This document shows positions 8,652 through 18,156 of a stretch of 60,768 nucleotides of DNA, piece after piece. The stretch's first letter is position 1. The number at the start of each line of letters is the position of its first letter. Position numbers and translations under genes: made by a program. The stretch is taken from contig CALMIK010000097.1 of NCBI GenBank assembly GCA_937863995.1, forward strand, positions 1 through 60,768, read 5' to 3'. The DNA comes from an uncultured Chelatococcus sp. (GTDB taxonomy: Bacteria > Pseudomonadota > Alphaproteobacteria > Rhizobiales > Beijerinckiaceae). The notes beneath the pieces are model-generated. The model saw only the letters and a program-made list of their open reading frames with translations. It was not told the DNA's origin and searched no databases.

Positions 8652-8907
8652 CGAACCGTTCTCCGTCCGGCGCAGCCCGAGGCCTGCCGGTAAACAATAG
8701 AACCGGGTGCCGCGGAAACCGCGACCACCGGAAAACAAGGATCATTTCAGGTGGGAGTACGTAACCGCTCCCGCCCGCCGCGTCAATCCCGCTTCGCGGT
8801 TTGCCGGCGATATTTGTTTGCCGGGGATTATTTTAACGGAGGGCTCTGTTTGAGAAGCGCCGACAAAATCACCGGCCGGGCGATCCCGCGAGGCCTTGTC
8901 AGGCGCC

Positions 8908-9546
8908 CTAAACCAGCCCGATGGCTTTCAGTGTGTTGTACGCCTGCAGGATTTCCTGCAACCGCTCCTCGAAGGACCGGTCGCCGCCGTTGGCGTCGGG
9001 GTGGAACCGCTTCACCAGCAACTTGTAACGGGCCTTGATGGTGACGGCGTCGACGCCGGCGTCTAGGCCGAGCTGGTCGAGCGCCCGGATCGCGGTGCTG
9101 GACAGGCGCGGGCGCGCGTCGTCGTCGGGCGCGGTACGGGTCTGGTGCGTGCGTGCGCCGAAGAGTCCGAACGAATCGTCGATCTCGGATGCATCCGCAT
9201 CTTTGCCGGTGGCGCGCCGGGTGCGCATCGCCTCGCGCGTCGCCGGGTTGACGCCCATGGACCACGTCGGCCTGTGGCCGGTGGTGGCGTCCTTTTGGTA
9301 GGCGGCGACGTCGTTGTCGCTCATGCCATTGAAATAATTGTAGGACTGGTTATAGGCGCGCACGTGTTCGAGGCAAAAGTTCCAGTACTGCCCCTCCTGC
9401 CGCCGGCCCTTGGGGGCGCGGAAAGCGCCCTGTTCCGCGCAACCCGGGTGTTCGCACGTCGTCGCCGCCGCTGCCGTGGAGCTGGCGTCCTCGGCGCGGC
9501 GCGGGCGCGTGCGGATTCGGTCGAAGAGGCGAGAGTTCAGGTTCAT
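8908..9546 (-). CDS. J-domain (DnaJ-like) co-chaperone
   Basis: This 212-residue protein has a C-terminal J-domain at about 150-212, with the HPD tripeptide at 182-184 (RFHPDAN) needed to stimulate the DnaK ATPase. The N-terminal half is specific to alphaproteobacterial members. It has a CEHPGC motif and a downstream Cys (NFCLEHV), possibly a small metal-binding fold, then YNYFNGM. It lacks the Gly/Phe and zinc-finger regions of DnaJ itself, so it is a type III J-protein. The gene runs divergently from bolA. Confidence 0.88.
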   Translation of the reverse strand: MNLNSRLFDRIRTRPRRAEDASSTAAAATTCEHPGCAEQGAFRAPKGRRQEGQYWNFCLEHVRAYNQSYNYFNGMSDNDVAAYQKDATTGHRPTWSMGVNPATREAMRTRRATGKDADASEIDDSFGLFGARTHQTRTAPDDDARPRLSSTAIRALDQLGLDAGVDAVTIKARYKLLVKRFHPDANGGDRSFEERLQEILQAYNTLKAIGLV

Positions 9547-9727
9547 CGGGAGTTCGGGTTCATGAGCTGAGATCGAGCGTGCGACTATGGGACCGTATTA
9601 ATGGGGCCAGGCTCCTGACTGGACAAGACCCGATGAAACACCACAATGGCTAACCCGGGACTAATCCGACGGCAACCATACTGTTCCAAGGATACCCGAG
9701 ATCGCGAAAAACGACAGGGCGACAAAC
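9547..9727. other. Divergent intergenic region between the J-protein gene and bolA
   Basis: This 181-bp segment must hold both promoters. No clear terminator or conserved operator could be picked out by eye. Confidence 0.4.
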
Positions 9728-10054
9728 ATGACACGGACAGAAAATTCCGCCGCGAGCGCGAATGGCGACACCCGCGCGGCTCGCATCGAGCGGGTCCTTC
9801 AGGCGGCGCTCGCTCCTGAGTCGCTGGAGATTCGCGACGAATCGCACAAGCACGTGGGACACGGCGGCTGGCGCGAGGCCGGCGAGACGCATTACGAGGT
9901 TGTCGTCGTCGCTTCCGCCTTCACCGGTCGCAGCCGCGTCGAGCGCCACAGGCAGGTCAACGCGCTGTTGGCGCCGGAGTTTTCCGATGGCCTGCACGCG
10001 CTGGCGCTCACCGCGCTGACCCCCGGGGAGGCGGCGGCCCGCCAGGGTGCGTGA
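9728..10054 (+). CDS. bolA: BolA family protein
   Basis: The 108-residue protein shows the BolA fold signature: I-x-x-x-L at the start, the ESHKHVGH segment, a TH-x-E/V-x-V strand and the FTGRSRVERHRQVNALLAPE helix region with a conserved Arg-His. BolA proteins partner monothiol glutaredoxins in iron-sulfur trafficking and influence cell morphology. It lies just upstream of a penicillin-binding carboxypeptidase gene. The start is well fixed by the domain beginning shortly after it. Confidence 0.93.
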   Translation: MTRTENSAASANGDTRAARIERVLQAALAPESLEIRDESHKHVGHGGWREAGETHYEVVVVASAFTGRSRVERHRQVNALLAPEFSDGLHALALTALTPGEAAARQGA

Positions 10055-10151
10055 TCTGGTCGCGGGGCGTGAGCGGCCACGCTGACATGTCCGCGCCGCA
10101 ATCTGATGGCAACGATGGCGCCCAACCAGCGAATTGTGACCAGAATCGGTT

Positions 10152-10179
10152 TTGGCATGCGGCGCGAAGCGGCTATCAT
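10152..10179 (+). promoter_or_regulatory. Candidate sigma-70-type promoter for the carboxypeptidase gene
   Basis: TTGGCA at 10152-10157 and TATCAT at 10174-10179 are separated by 16 bp and lie 57 bp upstream of the ATG at 10236. Both hexamers differ from consensus by one base. This is a match by eye only. Confidence 0.4.
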
Positions 10180-10235
10180 GCGCGCGCCATGACGGCAGAT
10201 GCGGCCAGCGCGCGAAGGCGGCCGGCGTGGAAAAT

Positions 10236-11654
10236 ATGGTGACCCGCGAGATGTTCACGACCCTGCGCAGGATTGCGCCTCTGGCCAGGATTGCGCCTCT
10301 GGCGATGTTGGCGGCAGCATCGCTGACGACCCCCGCCGTTGCCGGACCGGCGCTTCTCCTCGATGCGGCCAGCGGGCGCGTGCTCTACGAGAATCAGGCC
10401 TCCACGCCCTGGTATCCGGCCTCAGTCACCAAGCTGATGACCACCTACATGGTGCTGAAGGAAGTGCGCGCCGGCAGGCTGTCCCTGGACACGCCGCTGA
10501 CCGTCTCCGCCAACGCCGCCCGCACCCAGCCCTCCAAGATGGGTTTCAAGCCGGGCACCGTCGTCACCATCGACAACGCGCTGAAGATGATGCTCGTGCG
10601 TTCCGCCAACGACCTCGCCGTCGTGCTGGCGGAGGGCGTGGCCGGGAGCGTCGACGGGTTCGCGGTCGCCATGAACCTCGAGGCGCGGCGCCTCGGCATG
10701 AACGACAGCAACTTCGTCAACCCGCACGGGCTGATGGACCCGCGCCAGCGCACCACCGCGCGCGACCTTGCGATTCTGGCGCGGGCGCTGCTTGCCGATT
10801 TCCCGCAGTTCCAGTCCTATTTCGGCATCGGCGGCGTGCAGCTCGGCAAAGCGGTCCACCGCAACACCAACGGCCTCATCGGCCGCTATCCGGGCGCCGA
10901 GGGCATGAAGACGGGCTTCATTTGCGCGTCGGGCTTCAACGTGGTGGCGACCGCGCGGCGCGGCAACCAGCGTCTCATCGTCGTGCTGCTCGGCGAGCCG
11001 AATGCGGCGCGGCGCACCATCCGCGCGGCGGAATTCTTCGACAGCGGCTTCTCCGGGCGCATGCCCATATCCTCCCGCGTGGAGGACCTGCCCACGGGCA
11101 GCCTCGCCTCGCCCCCCAACCTGCGCGACACGATCTGCGCCCCCAACCGCAAGAACCTCGCCGACGACGACAACCTCGCTGCTGCCGCCGCACCCGGCGG
11201 TTCCAGCGACGGATCGGCCGTCCACGGATTCTTTAGTGGCGACGCGGCCGTTCGCCCGGCGAACGTCGTCGAGGGTGAAAAGCCCGGCACGCTGATCCGC
11301 CGCGCCGACATCGCGCCCATTCCCGTGTTTGTCGGTCCGGTCGGAAGTGCGGTCGGAAAGCCGTTGCAGCCCGGAACGCCGCGGCAGGCAGAGCCGCAAT
11401 CGGCGGCTGTCCAGCCGCCCGGGGCCGTCAAAGCGCCTGCGGCTATGAAAGTGCCCGCGCCGGTCGTCGTGCAGCGCAGGGCGCCCGGTGTGCCCGATGC
11501 GGCGCAGGCCTTTGTCGAAACCGCGCCGGCGGCCGCTGCCATCGAAGGCTCGGCGCCTGTCGCGCTGCAGGGCGCGATCGTGCAGGGAACGTCAAAGGCG
11601 CAACCCGCGCGCCGCAATGCCGGCGGCACGCCGCTGCCGCCGCCGCGCCCCTGA
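10236..11654 (+). CDS. D-alanyl-D-alanine carboxypeptidase (class C low-molecular-weight PBP)
   Basis: The 472-residue protein has a signal peptide ending around AVA-G at residues 35-37. The penicillin-binding active site follows: SVTK with nucleophile Ser63 and Lys66, SAN at 123-125 and KTG at 225-227. It removes terminal D-Ala from peptidoglycan stem peptides in the periplasm. The ATG at 10236 is preferred to the upstream in-frame ATG at 10152 because it gives a compact signal peptide. After about residue 290 the sequence becomes a Pro/Ala/Val-rich, low-complexity tail longer than in typical DacA/DacC proteins. The signal region holds an 18-bp tandem duplication (RIAPLA twice). Confidence 0.93.
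   Translation: MVTREMFTTLRRIAPLARIAPLAMLAAASLTTPAVAGPALLLDAASGRVLYENQASTPWYPASVTKLMTTYMVLKEVRAGRLSLDTPLTVSANAARTQPSKMGFKPGTVVTIDNALKMMLVRSANDLAVVLAEGVAGSVDGFAVAMNLEARRLGMNDSNFVNPHGLMDPRQRTTARDLAILARALLADFPQFQSYFGIGGVQLGKAVHRNTNGLIGRYPGAEGMKTGFICASGFNVVATARRGNQRLIVVLLGEPNAARRTIRAAEFFDSGFSGRMPISSRVEDLPTGSLASPPNLRDTICAPNRKNLADDDNLAAAAAPGGSSDGSAVHGFFSGDAAVRPANVVEGEKPGTLIRRADIAPIPVFVGPVGSAVGKPLQPGTPRQAEPQSAAVQPPGAVKAPAAMKVPAPVVVQRRAPGVPDAAQAFVETAPAAAAIEGSAPVALQGAIVQGTSKAQPARRNAGGTPLPPPRP
10269..10303 (+). repeat. 18-bp in-frame tandem duplication inside a signal peptide
   Basis: AGGATTGCGCCTCTGGCC at 10269-10286 is repeated immediately at 10287-10303 (17 of 18 bases), giving RIAPLA-RIAPLA ahead of the hydrophobic core. 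It looks like a recent slippage event. Confidence 0.85.
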
Positions 11655-11679
11655 ATCGAAGGGCGGCGGTTCGTTTCGG

Positions 11680-12120
11680 CTATCGGGTTGCGTCGTCTCC
11701 GGGCAGGGTCGACAGCAGTGCGTCCACGTCGCGCTTGTTGAGTCGCACGGCATCCATGCGTTCGAGATAGGGATTTCTCGTCTCGTCGTCCGACATGTCG
11801 GCCAGCCTCTCCTCCAGCTGGCGGAGCAGGTACGCCGCTTCCTTGCCGGCGATGCGCAGGCGCTGGTGCAGTGAATCGACCGTGTCGCCAGCGACGTGAT
11901 GCTCGTGGCAAACGCGCGTGTCCGCGCTCTCGCGCTGGCGCCCGATGTCCTGCGCGAGCGTCACGATATCATTGTGGAGAATGATTTCTCGAAAGAAATA
12001 GCGGAAGTGATCCCGTGTCTGCAACGGGCCGCGCCGGTCGCTGTTTTCGGGTTTGAGCACGACCTCGCGCGCTGTGATGTCGGCGTGCGGCAACCTTGAG
12101 GCCTGCGCAACAGAGCTCAT
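11680..12120 (-). CDS. Hypothetical protein, helical and charged
   Basis: I do not recognise this protein. From the ATG at 12118-12120 it is 146 residues (the frame extends upstream to 12213). It is rich in charged residues, with a helix-forming stretch in the second half (GKEAAYLLRQLEERLADM). There is no signal peptide or membrane segment. It contains several His and one Cys (RVCHEHHV). It is convergent with the carboxypeptidase gene and transcribed away from the CobW gene. Coding character is supported by ordinary codon positions and lack of a better overlapping frame, but homology is unknown. Confidence 0.6.
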   Translation of the reverse strand: MSSVAQASRLPHADITAREVVLKPENSDRRGPLQTRDHFRYFFREIILHNDIVTLAQDIGRQRESADTRVCHEHHVAGDTVDSLHQRLRIAGKEAAYLLRQLEERLADMSDDETRNPYLERMDAVRLNKRDVDALLSTLPGDDATR

Positions 12121-12413
12121 TGCAATGCTCCCATAACGCCTGTCCGCCGGTCGGATTGTGCCGCGCCAGCCGGAGAACGCTTCGAACCGGTTGAAATAAA
12201 ATCCATAAATCATTGCTCAAATTCTGCTCCGAGCGTACCGGGTCAATAGTGCTGCGGCAAGCGGGGGAGGGCGTCAAACGCGTCGCCGCCGCCATTCCGG
12301 TGTGGTCAACCATGCATGAATGCAAGGGCAGCCGCGCCTTGATCCGGGCGCGGTTCGCGGCCATCTTCGCCATCAGCTTCATATGAACGGCCACCCGGCA
12401 GATCGGAACCCGA
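12121..12413. other. Divergent intergenic region
   Basis: No gene is supported here. I looked for a Zur-type operator ahead of the CobW gene and saw no convincing palindrome. Confidence 0.35.
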
Positions 12414-13625
12414 ATGACCACTTCCGTATCGCAATCCGCTTCCCGCCCCTCCGGACCGCTGCCGCCCATTCCGCTCGTGGTGATCACCGGCTTCCTCGGC
12501 GCCGGCAAGACGACGCTGCTCAACCGGCTGCTGAAGGATCCGGCCCTTGCCGACACCGTGGTGATCGTCAACGAGTTCGGCGAGATCGGCCTCGATCACC
12601 TGCTGATGGAGAGCGCCGACGAGGGCATGCTGCTGCTCTCCTCCGGCTGCCTGTGCTGCTCGATTCGCGGCGATCTGGTCGCGACCCTCGAAGACCTGCT
12701 GCGCCGGCGCGACAACGGCCGCATCGCGCCCTTCAAGCGTGTCGTCATCGAAACCACCGGCCTCGCCGATCCGGCGCCCATCCTGCACACGCTCATCTAC
12801 CATCCCTATCTCGGGCTGCGTTTCGCGCTCGACGGCGTGGTGACGCTGGTCGATGCGGTCAATGGCGCGGCGACGCTCGATGCGCATCCCGAGGCGGTGA
12901 AGCAGGCGGCTGTCGCCGACCGGCTGGTGCTGACCAAGACCGACATGTCAACCGGCGACACGGATACACTGCGCGCGCGCCTGCGGGCGCTCAATCCGGT
13001 AGCGCCCATTCTCGACGCGGCGCGCGGCGAGGCGGTAGCGGCGAGGCTTCTCGACGCAGGCCTCTATGACATCGACGGCAAGATAGCCGATGTGCGCGGC
13101 TGGCTGAGCGCCGAGGCGTTCGACGATTCGCACGCCCGTCACGGTCATGGGCATCACGGTCACGAGCACCATGACCATCACCACGGACATGATCATGACC
13201 ATGACCATGATCACGCGCACGCGCACGCGCACGCTCATCACCATGACGTGAACCGGCACGACGCGCGCATCCGGGCGTTCTGCCTGTCGACGCCGGAGGC
13301 GATCGGCCGGGGCCGGTTCGAGGCGTTTCTCGATCTGCTGCGCTCCGCGCACGGGCCGAATCTGTTGCGGGTCAAGGGTCTCGTGAAACTCGCTGACGAT
13401 CCCGCGCGCCCGGTAGTGGTGCAGGGGGTGCAGCACCTGTTCCACCCGCCCGTGACGCTGCCGGCCTGGCCGGACGCCGATCACGCCACGCGGCTGGTGT
13501 TCATCCTGCGCGATCTGGACGAGAGCTTCGTGCGCCGTTTGTGGAGCGCCTTCACCGGCGAACCAATCATCGACGGCCCGGATGCTGCGGCCTTGATGGA
13601 TAATCCGCTGGCGCTGCGGCGGTAA
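12414..13625 (+). CDS. CobW/COG0523 family GTPase with histidine-rich metal-binding segment
   Basis: The 403-residue G3E GTPase has Walker A GFLGAGKTTL (GKTT at 31-34), the CxCC metal motif at 79-82 (GCLCC) and the TKTD guanine-specificity motif. Residues about 240-277 are a His/Asp/Gly-rich run with more than twenty histidines. The C-terminal CobW domain follows. Members act as metallochaperones, most likely for zinc given the CxCC and His-rich loop; cobalt or nickel cannot be excluded. No cobalamin genes are nearby, which argues against CobW proper. Confidence 0.9.
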   Translation: MTTSVSQSASRPSGPLPPIPLVVITGFLGAGKTTLLNRLLKDPALADTVVIVNEFGEIGLDHLLMESADEGMLLLSSGCLCCSIRGDLVATLEDLLRRRDNGRIAPFKRVVIETTGLADPAPILHTLIYHPYLGLRFALDGVVTLVDAVNGAATLDAHPEAVKQAAVADRLVLTKTDMSTGDTDTLRARLRALNPVAPILDAARGEAVAARLLDAGLYDIDGKIADVRGWLSAEAFDDSHARHGHGHHGHEHHDHHHGHDHDHDHDHAHAHAHAHHHDVNRHDARIRAFCLSTPEAIGRGRFEAFLDLLRSAHGPNLLRVKGLVKLADDPARPVVVQGVQHLFHPPVTLPAWPDADHATRLVFILRDLDESFVRRLWSAFTGEPIIDGPDAAALMDNPLALRR

Positions 13626-13647
13626 GGCGCGTCGCCCGCGCCGGATT

Positions 13648-14691
13648 CTATGTCTGCTGGCGCGCAGCCGCGCGCCGGGCGGCGAGGGCGATGCTCCACA
13701 GCGCTTTCTGCGCCAGTTCCGCCGCCAGCGCGGCGTTGCGGCGGGTGGCGGCGGTGGCGGAGCCGATCTCGCGTGCGACGCGTGTCAGGTCGGCGCCATT
13801 CCACAGGCGCAGGTGGCGCTCGACGGCGGCCTTGCGCTTGAAATGCAGCGTGCGCATGCCCTCGACCGCAGAAGATGGCGTGTCTCGGCCAGCCTCGATA
13901 CCGTTGCGCGCGCGCGTCAGCACGAGGGCGTGACGCAGCACAAATCCCAGCAGCACGCCGGGGTCGAAGCGTTCGCTCATGAGGCGCGTGAAGGCTGGAT
14001 CAAGGGTGGGCAGGTCGCCGCCGAAGGCTGCGTCCACAACCGCGTCCACCGCCAGCGACGAGACGTCGCCGACGACTGCATGGATATCGGCAAGGGTGAT
14101 GTCGCCGCCGCCGCGTGCATAAAGCGCCAGTTTTTCGAGCTCGGCCCGGCTCGCCACCCGGTCCCCGCCCAGAAGGGCAGCCAGCGCCGTCCGGGCGTCG
14201 CGCTCGATGGCGAGGCCGTGCTCGCGTATGGTGGCGTCGATGAGGGCGGCAATCTCGCGTGCGCCGTCGGCGTAGCAGGGAATGGCGAGGGCCGCGGGCG
14301 AGCGCTCGCATAGCGTGCGCAACGGCGACGAGCGCTGCAGGTCGCCGGCCTCCACCACCACGACCGCATCCTGCGGCGGCGTGGCGAGCAGGGGCGTGAG
14401 CGCGGGCGCGAGATTGCGCCCCGTGGCGGCGACGCGGATGGCGCGCCTGCCGCCGAAAAGGCCGATGGTGTTCGCCTCGTCGAGCAGGCGCAAGGGATCG
14501 GCCGCGACGTCGTCGCCCTCCAGCCGCACCATCTGGAAGGGGTCGGAGGGATCGGTAACGGCGCGCTCGGTCACCCGCCGGGCACGCTCGGAGACGAGGC
14601 CGGCGTCAGGGCCGTAGATCAGGAACACGGCTGCTTTCGGATCGGGGCTCGCCAGCACGCGCTCGACGTCGCCCGCCTTCACGGCAACCAT
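13648..14691 (-). CDS. holA: DNA polymerase III subunit delta
   Basis: The 347-residue protein has the N-terminal delta-type AAA-like module (VFLIYGPDAGLVSERA, then the FQMVRLEGDDV segment) and a C-terminal all-helical region. Delta is the clamp-loader wrench that opens the beta clamp. The gene follows lptE at a 6-bp interval, the leuS-lptE-holA order being common in alphaproteobacteria, so the three are likely one transcript. Confidence 0.93.
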   Translation of the reverse strand: MVAVKAGDVERVLASPDPKAAVFLIYGPDAGLVSERARRVTERAVTDPSDPFQMVRLEGDDVAADPLRLLDEANTIGLFGGRRAIRVAATGRNLAPALTPLLATPPQDAVVVVEAGDLQRSSPLRTLCERSPAALAIPCYADGAREIAALIDATIREHGLAIERDARTALAALLGGDRVASRAELEKLALYARGGGDITLADIHAVVGDVSSLAVDAVVDAAFGGDLPTLDPAFTRLMSERFDPGVLLGFVLRHALVLTRARNGIEAGRDTPSSAVEGMRTLHFKRKAAVERHLRLWNGADLTRVAREIGSATAATRRNAALAAELAQKALWSIALAARRAAARQQT

Positions 14692-14697
14692 TGCGGC

Positions 14698-15270
14698 TCA
14701 GCGTCCCGCTGCGATCTTGCCCGCCGCGAACTGCGCCGCGATGCGGGTGTGGATCTGGTCGGCGAGCGCCGTGCCCACCCGGATCTGCGCGTCGCGCGCA
14801 GCGCGCAGCGAGGCGAAGCGCTGGGGGGTGCGGTCGTAGGCCGACGAGGCCACGGCCTGCCCCGAATAGAGCGGCTCGCCGCCTGCGGCCGGCAGCAGGC
14901 GGAACTCTGCCTCGCCCCGCAGCAGCGCGGCTTCGGCGTTGCCCGTCGTGGTGTTGACGATGGTCGAGGTCACCGATTCCCGCACCGTGGTCTCGAGCTT
15001 GAACTGGTGTGGCGCGGATTTATCGCCCCGGCCTGGCGCGCCGCCGGAGAGGCGGTACGTCAGCTCGGACTGGACGTAGTAGGCGAGGCGGGGCGAATCG
15101 TGGTTGCCCGGGTTGATGGTCGCGACCTCGATCGCGGCGAGCTTGTCCTGCACGCGCGTGCCATCCTGTGCCACGCCGTGCAGGGGCCGGAAGCAGCCGC
15201 CGAGCGCGGCTGCCGCGATGACCACGACCGCGAGCCGCGGCACGAGACGGAAGTTGTCAGACCACGACAT
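14698..15270 (-). CDS. lptE: LPS-assembly lipoprotein LptE
   Basis: The 190-residue protein has a lipoprotein signal peptide: basic N-terminus, [13 protein letters not shown] core, and lipidated Cys26, followed by FRPLHG. LptE plugs the LptD barrel that delivers lipopolysaccharide to the outer leaflet. The start codon overlaps the 3' end of leuS by 14 bp, indicating translational coupling. The position between leuS and holA is the classic one for this gene. Confidence 0.92.
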   Translation of the reverse strand: MSWSDNFRLVPRLAVVVIAAAALGGCFRPLHGVAQDGTRVQDKLAAIEVATINPGNHDSPRLAYYVQSELTYRLSGGAPGRGDKSAPHQFKLETTVRESVTSTIVNTTTGNAEAALLRGEAEFRLLPAAGGEPLYSGQAVASSAYDRTPQRFASLRAARDAQIRVGTALADQIHTRIAAQFAAGKIAAGR

Positions 15271-17893
15271 TGACGATCCTCTGCGGGACGATGATGATCT
15301 TGCGCACGGGCCGCCCTTCCGCCGCGCGCTGCACGGACTCGAGCGCCAGCACGGCGGCCTCGATGCTGGCCTGGTCGGCGTCGCGCGCCACCTCGATATC
15401 GGCGCGCTTCTTACCGTTCACCTGCACCGGCAGCGAGATGACATCTTCCACCGTCAGCGTCCGATCCGCAACCGGCCACGGCGCCTGCGCCAGGAATCCC
15501 GTGTGGCCGAGTGACTTCCAGCACTCCTCGGCCAGATGCGGCACCATGGGCGCGCTGAGCTGGGTGATGAAGCCCGCCGCCTCCCGCGCCGCCGCCACGA
15601 GAGCCGCGCTCGCGCCGTTGGTCCTCGCCGGCACCAGCGCATCCTGCAGGGCGTTGGCCAGCTCGTAGATCTGCGCTACGGCGCGGTTGAAGCGCAGGCG
15701 CTCGATGTCCTCCTCCACCGCCAGCACGGCGCGGTGGGCAGCCTTGCGCAGGGTCAGCGCCTGCGCCTCGTCCGCCACGCCTTCGGTCGGGGTGAGGCGC
15801 ACCGCCTCCTGCACCAGCCGCCACAGGCGCTGGATGAAGCGGTGCGCGCCCTGCACGCCTTCCTCGGACCAGATGAAATCGCGCTCGGGCGGCGAATCGG
15901 ACAGCATGAACCAGCGCGCGGTATCGGCGCCGAACGTGCCGATGATCTCGTCCGGGTCGATGACGTTCTTCTTCGACTTCGACATCTTCTCGATGGAGCC
16001 GATCTCGACCGGCTCGCCGGTGGCGATGTGGAAGGCGCGCCGCGCGTCGCCCTCGCCGGTCTCGAATCGCACCTGCGACGGCTCGACCCACGCCTTGCCG
16101 GCGTCACGGTATGTTTCGTGCACCACCATGCCCTGGGTGAAGAGGCCGGCGAACGGCTCCTTCACGGAGAGGTGACCGGTCGCCGCCATGGCGCGGCTGA
16201 AGAAGCGCGAATAGAGCAGGTGCAGGATCGCGTGCTCGACGCCGCCGATGTACTGGTCCACCGGCAGCCAGTGGTTGGCGGCCGCGGGATCGGTCGGCGC
16301 GCTCTCGTTACGCGGATCGGTGAAGCGGGCGAAATACCACGACGAATCGACGAACGTGTCCATGGTGTCGGTTTCGCGCCGCGCCGCCGCGCCGCACTGC
16401 GGGCAGGCGACGTGCTTCCACGTGGGGTGCCGGTCGAGCGGGTTGCCGGGCACGTCGAAGGTCACGTCGTCGGGCAGGCGCACGGGCAGGTCGCTGTCGG
16501 GGACGGGCACCGGGCCGCAGGTTGCACAGTGGATGATCGGAATCGGGCAGCCCCAGTAGCGCTGGCGCGAGATGCCCCAGTCGCGCAGGCGGAAGTTCAC
16601 CTTCCGCACGGCCACCGGCTTGCCGCCGAGCGTCTCCTTTTCCAGGCGGGACGCGACTTCTTCCTTGCCCTGCGCGATGGTCAGCCCGTCGAGGAAGCGC
16701 GAGTTGATCAGCACGCCGTCATCGGTGAAGGCGGTGTCGGTGACGGTGAACGTCGCCGGATCGACGCCGGCGGGCAGCACGACGGGCGTGTTGCCGAGGC
16801 CATAGGCGTTGGAGAAATCGAGGTCGCGCTGGTCGTGCGCCGGGCAGCCGAACACGGCGCCGGTGCCGTAATCCATGAGAACGAAATTCGCCACGTAGAC
16901 GGGCAGCTTCCAGCCGGCGTCGAAGGGATGCAGCACGGAAAGGCCGGTGTCGAAACCCTTCTTCTCGGCCTTTTCCAGCGCTTCCGCGGCGGTGCCGATC
17001 TGATGACACTCATCGATGAAGGCGGTGAGCGCCGGGTTGTCCCGCGCCAGCGTCTTCGCCAGCGGGTGGTCGGCGGAGATCGCCAGGAAGCGCGCGCCGA
17101 ACAGCGTGTCGGGACGGGTGGTGTAGACCTCGATCTCCGAGAAATCCGCCGGCGCGTTTTCGGTGTCGAGCGCGAAGCGCAGCGCCAGGCCTTCCGAGCG
17201 GCCGATCCAGTTGCGCTGCATGAGGCGCACCTTCTCCGGCCAGCGGTCGAGGGTGTCGAGGGCGGAGCTGAGCTCGTCGGCGTAGTCGGTGATTCTCAGG
17301 AACCACTGGGTGAGCTCGCGCTGTTCCACGAGCGCGCCCGAGCGCCAGCCGCGGCCGTCGATCACCTGTTCGTTGGCGAGCACGGTGTGGTCGACCGGGT
17401 CCCAGTTGACCTTGGCCGTCTTGCGGTCGACGAGGCCGCCTTTCAGGAAATCGAGGAACAGCTTCTGCTGGTGTCGGTAATAGGTGGGGTCGCAGGTGGC
17501 GAACTCGCGGCTCCAGTCGAGCGACAGGCCCATGGACTGCAACTGCTTGCGCATGGAGGCGATGTTGGCATAGGTCCACTTGGCGGGATGGACCTTGTTC
17601 TCCATGGCGGCGTTTTCCGCCGGCATGCCGAAGGCGTCCCAGCCCATGGGGTGCAGCACGTTGAAGCCCTTGGCGCGCTTGAAGCGCGCCACAACGTCGC
17701 CCATGGTGTAGTTACGGACGTGGCCCATGTGGATGCGTCCCGACGGATAGGGAAACATCTCCAGCACGTAATAGGGAGGGCGCTCGTCGCCATTGAGGGC
17801 GTTGAACAGCCCCTCCGCTTCCCAGGCCGCGCGCCACCGGGGCTCCACGTCCTTGGGGTTGTAACGTTCGGTATTCGCTGCGTCCGCACTCAT
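15257..17893 (-). CDS. leuS: Leucyl-tRNA synthetase
   Basis: The 878-residue class Ia synthetase carries the HIGH signature as HMGH at 55-58 within [15 protein letters not shown], the CP1 editing insertion, and KMSKS at 636-640. The ATG at 17893 is preferred to the one at 17950, because family members begin a few residues before [11 protein letters not shown]. It charges tRNA-Leu in the cytoplasm and heads the leuS-lptE-holA unit. Confidence 0.96.
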   Translation of the reverse strand: MSADAANTERYNPKDVEPRWRAAWEAEGLFNALNGDERPPYYVLEMFPYPSGRIHMGHVRNYTMGDVVARFKRAKGFNVLHPMGWDAFGMPAENAAMENKVHPAKWTYANIASMRKQLQSMGLSLDWSREFATCDPTYYRHQQKLFLDFLKGGLVDRKTAKVNWDPVDHTVLANEQVIDGRGWRSGALVEQRELTQWFLRITDYADELSSALDTLDRWPEKVRLMQRNWIGRSEGLALRFALDTENAPADFSEIEVYTTRPDTLFGARFLAISADHPLAKTLARDNPALTAFIDECHQIGTAAEALEKAEKKGFDTGLSVLHPFDAGWKLPVYVANFVLMDYGTGAVFGCPAHDQRDLDFSNAYGLGNTPVVLPAGVDPATFTVTDTAFTDDGVLINSRFLDGLTIAQGKEEVASRLEKETLGGKPVAVRKVNFRLRDWGISRQRYWGCPIPIIHCATCGPVPVPDSDLPVRLPDDVTFDVPGNPLDRHPTWKHVACPQCGAAARRETDTMDTFVDSSWYFARFTDPRNESAPTDPAAANHWLPVDQYIGGVEHAILHLLYSRFFSRAMAATGHLSVKEPFAGLFTQGMVVHETYRDAGKAWVEPSQVRFETGEGDARRAFHIATGEPVEIGSIEKMSKSKKNVIDPDEIIGTFGADTARWFMLSDSPPERDFIWSEEGVQGAHRFIQRLWRLVQEAVRLTPTEGVADEAQALTLRKAAHRAVLAVEEDIERLRFNRAVAQIYELANALQDALVPARTNGASAALVAAAREAAGFITQLSAPMVPHLAEECWKSLGHTGFLAQAPWPVADRTLTVEDVISLPVQVNGKKRADIEVARDADQASIEAAVLALESVQRAAEGRPVRKIIIVPQRIVNVVV

Positions 17894-17980
17894 GGTCTGG
17901 CTATCTGGTCTGTCTGATCTTGCTATCTGGAATCCGCTGTCGCACATCATGATGGCCGCGAGGCCTGTGTCGCGCGGGAT

Positions 17981-18028
17981 CTGCCTTGGGCAGGGTTTGC
18001 CTTGAGCAGGGCTTGCCTTGCGCAGGAC
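17981..18028. repeat. Three-unit 16-bp tandem repeat
   Basis: Units at 17981-17996, 17997-18012 and 18013-18028 share the pattern YTGCCTTGNGCAGGNY, differing at a few positions. They lie between the divergent leuS and yggS genes, upstream of both, so they may affect promoter spacing. Confidence 0.75.
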
Positions 18029-18156
18029 TTAGGGCACGAATGGGCGATGCCGTCAACGTGTTGCGCCGCCCACAAGGGGACACGCGTCGCGCGTCGAAAA
18101 GAATCGATTCGGGTGGCGCGCCGGTTTCAGGACACCAGTTGCAGGAAATACGAGAG

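Noticed and set aside
15536..17917. 793-codon open frame opposite leuS
   Set aside because: It is an antisense shadow of a well-supported synthetase.
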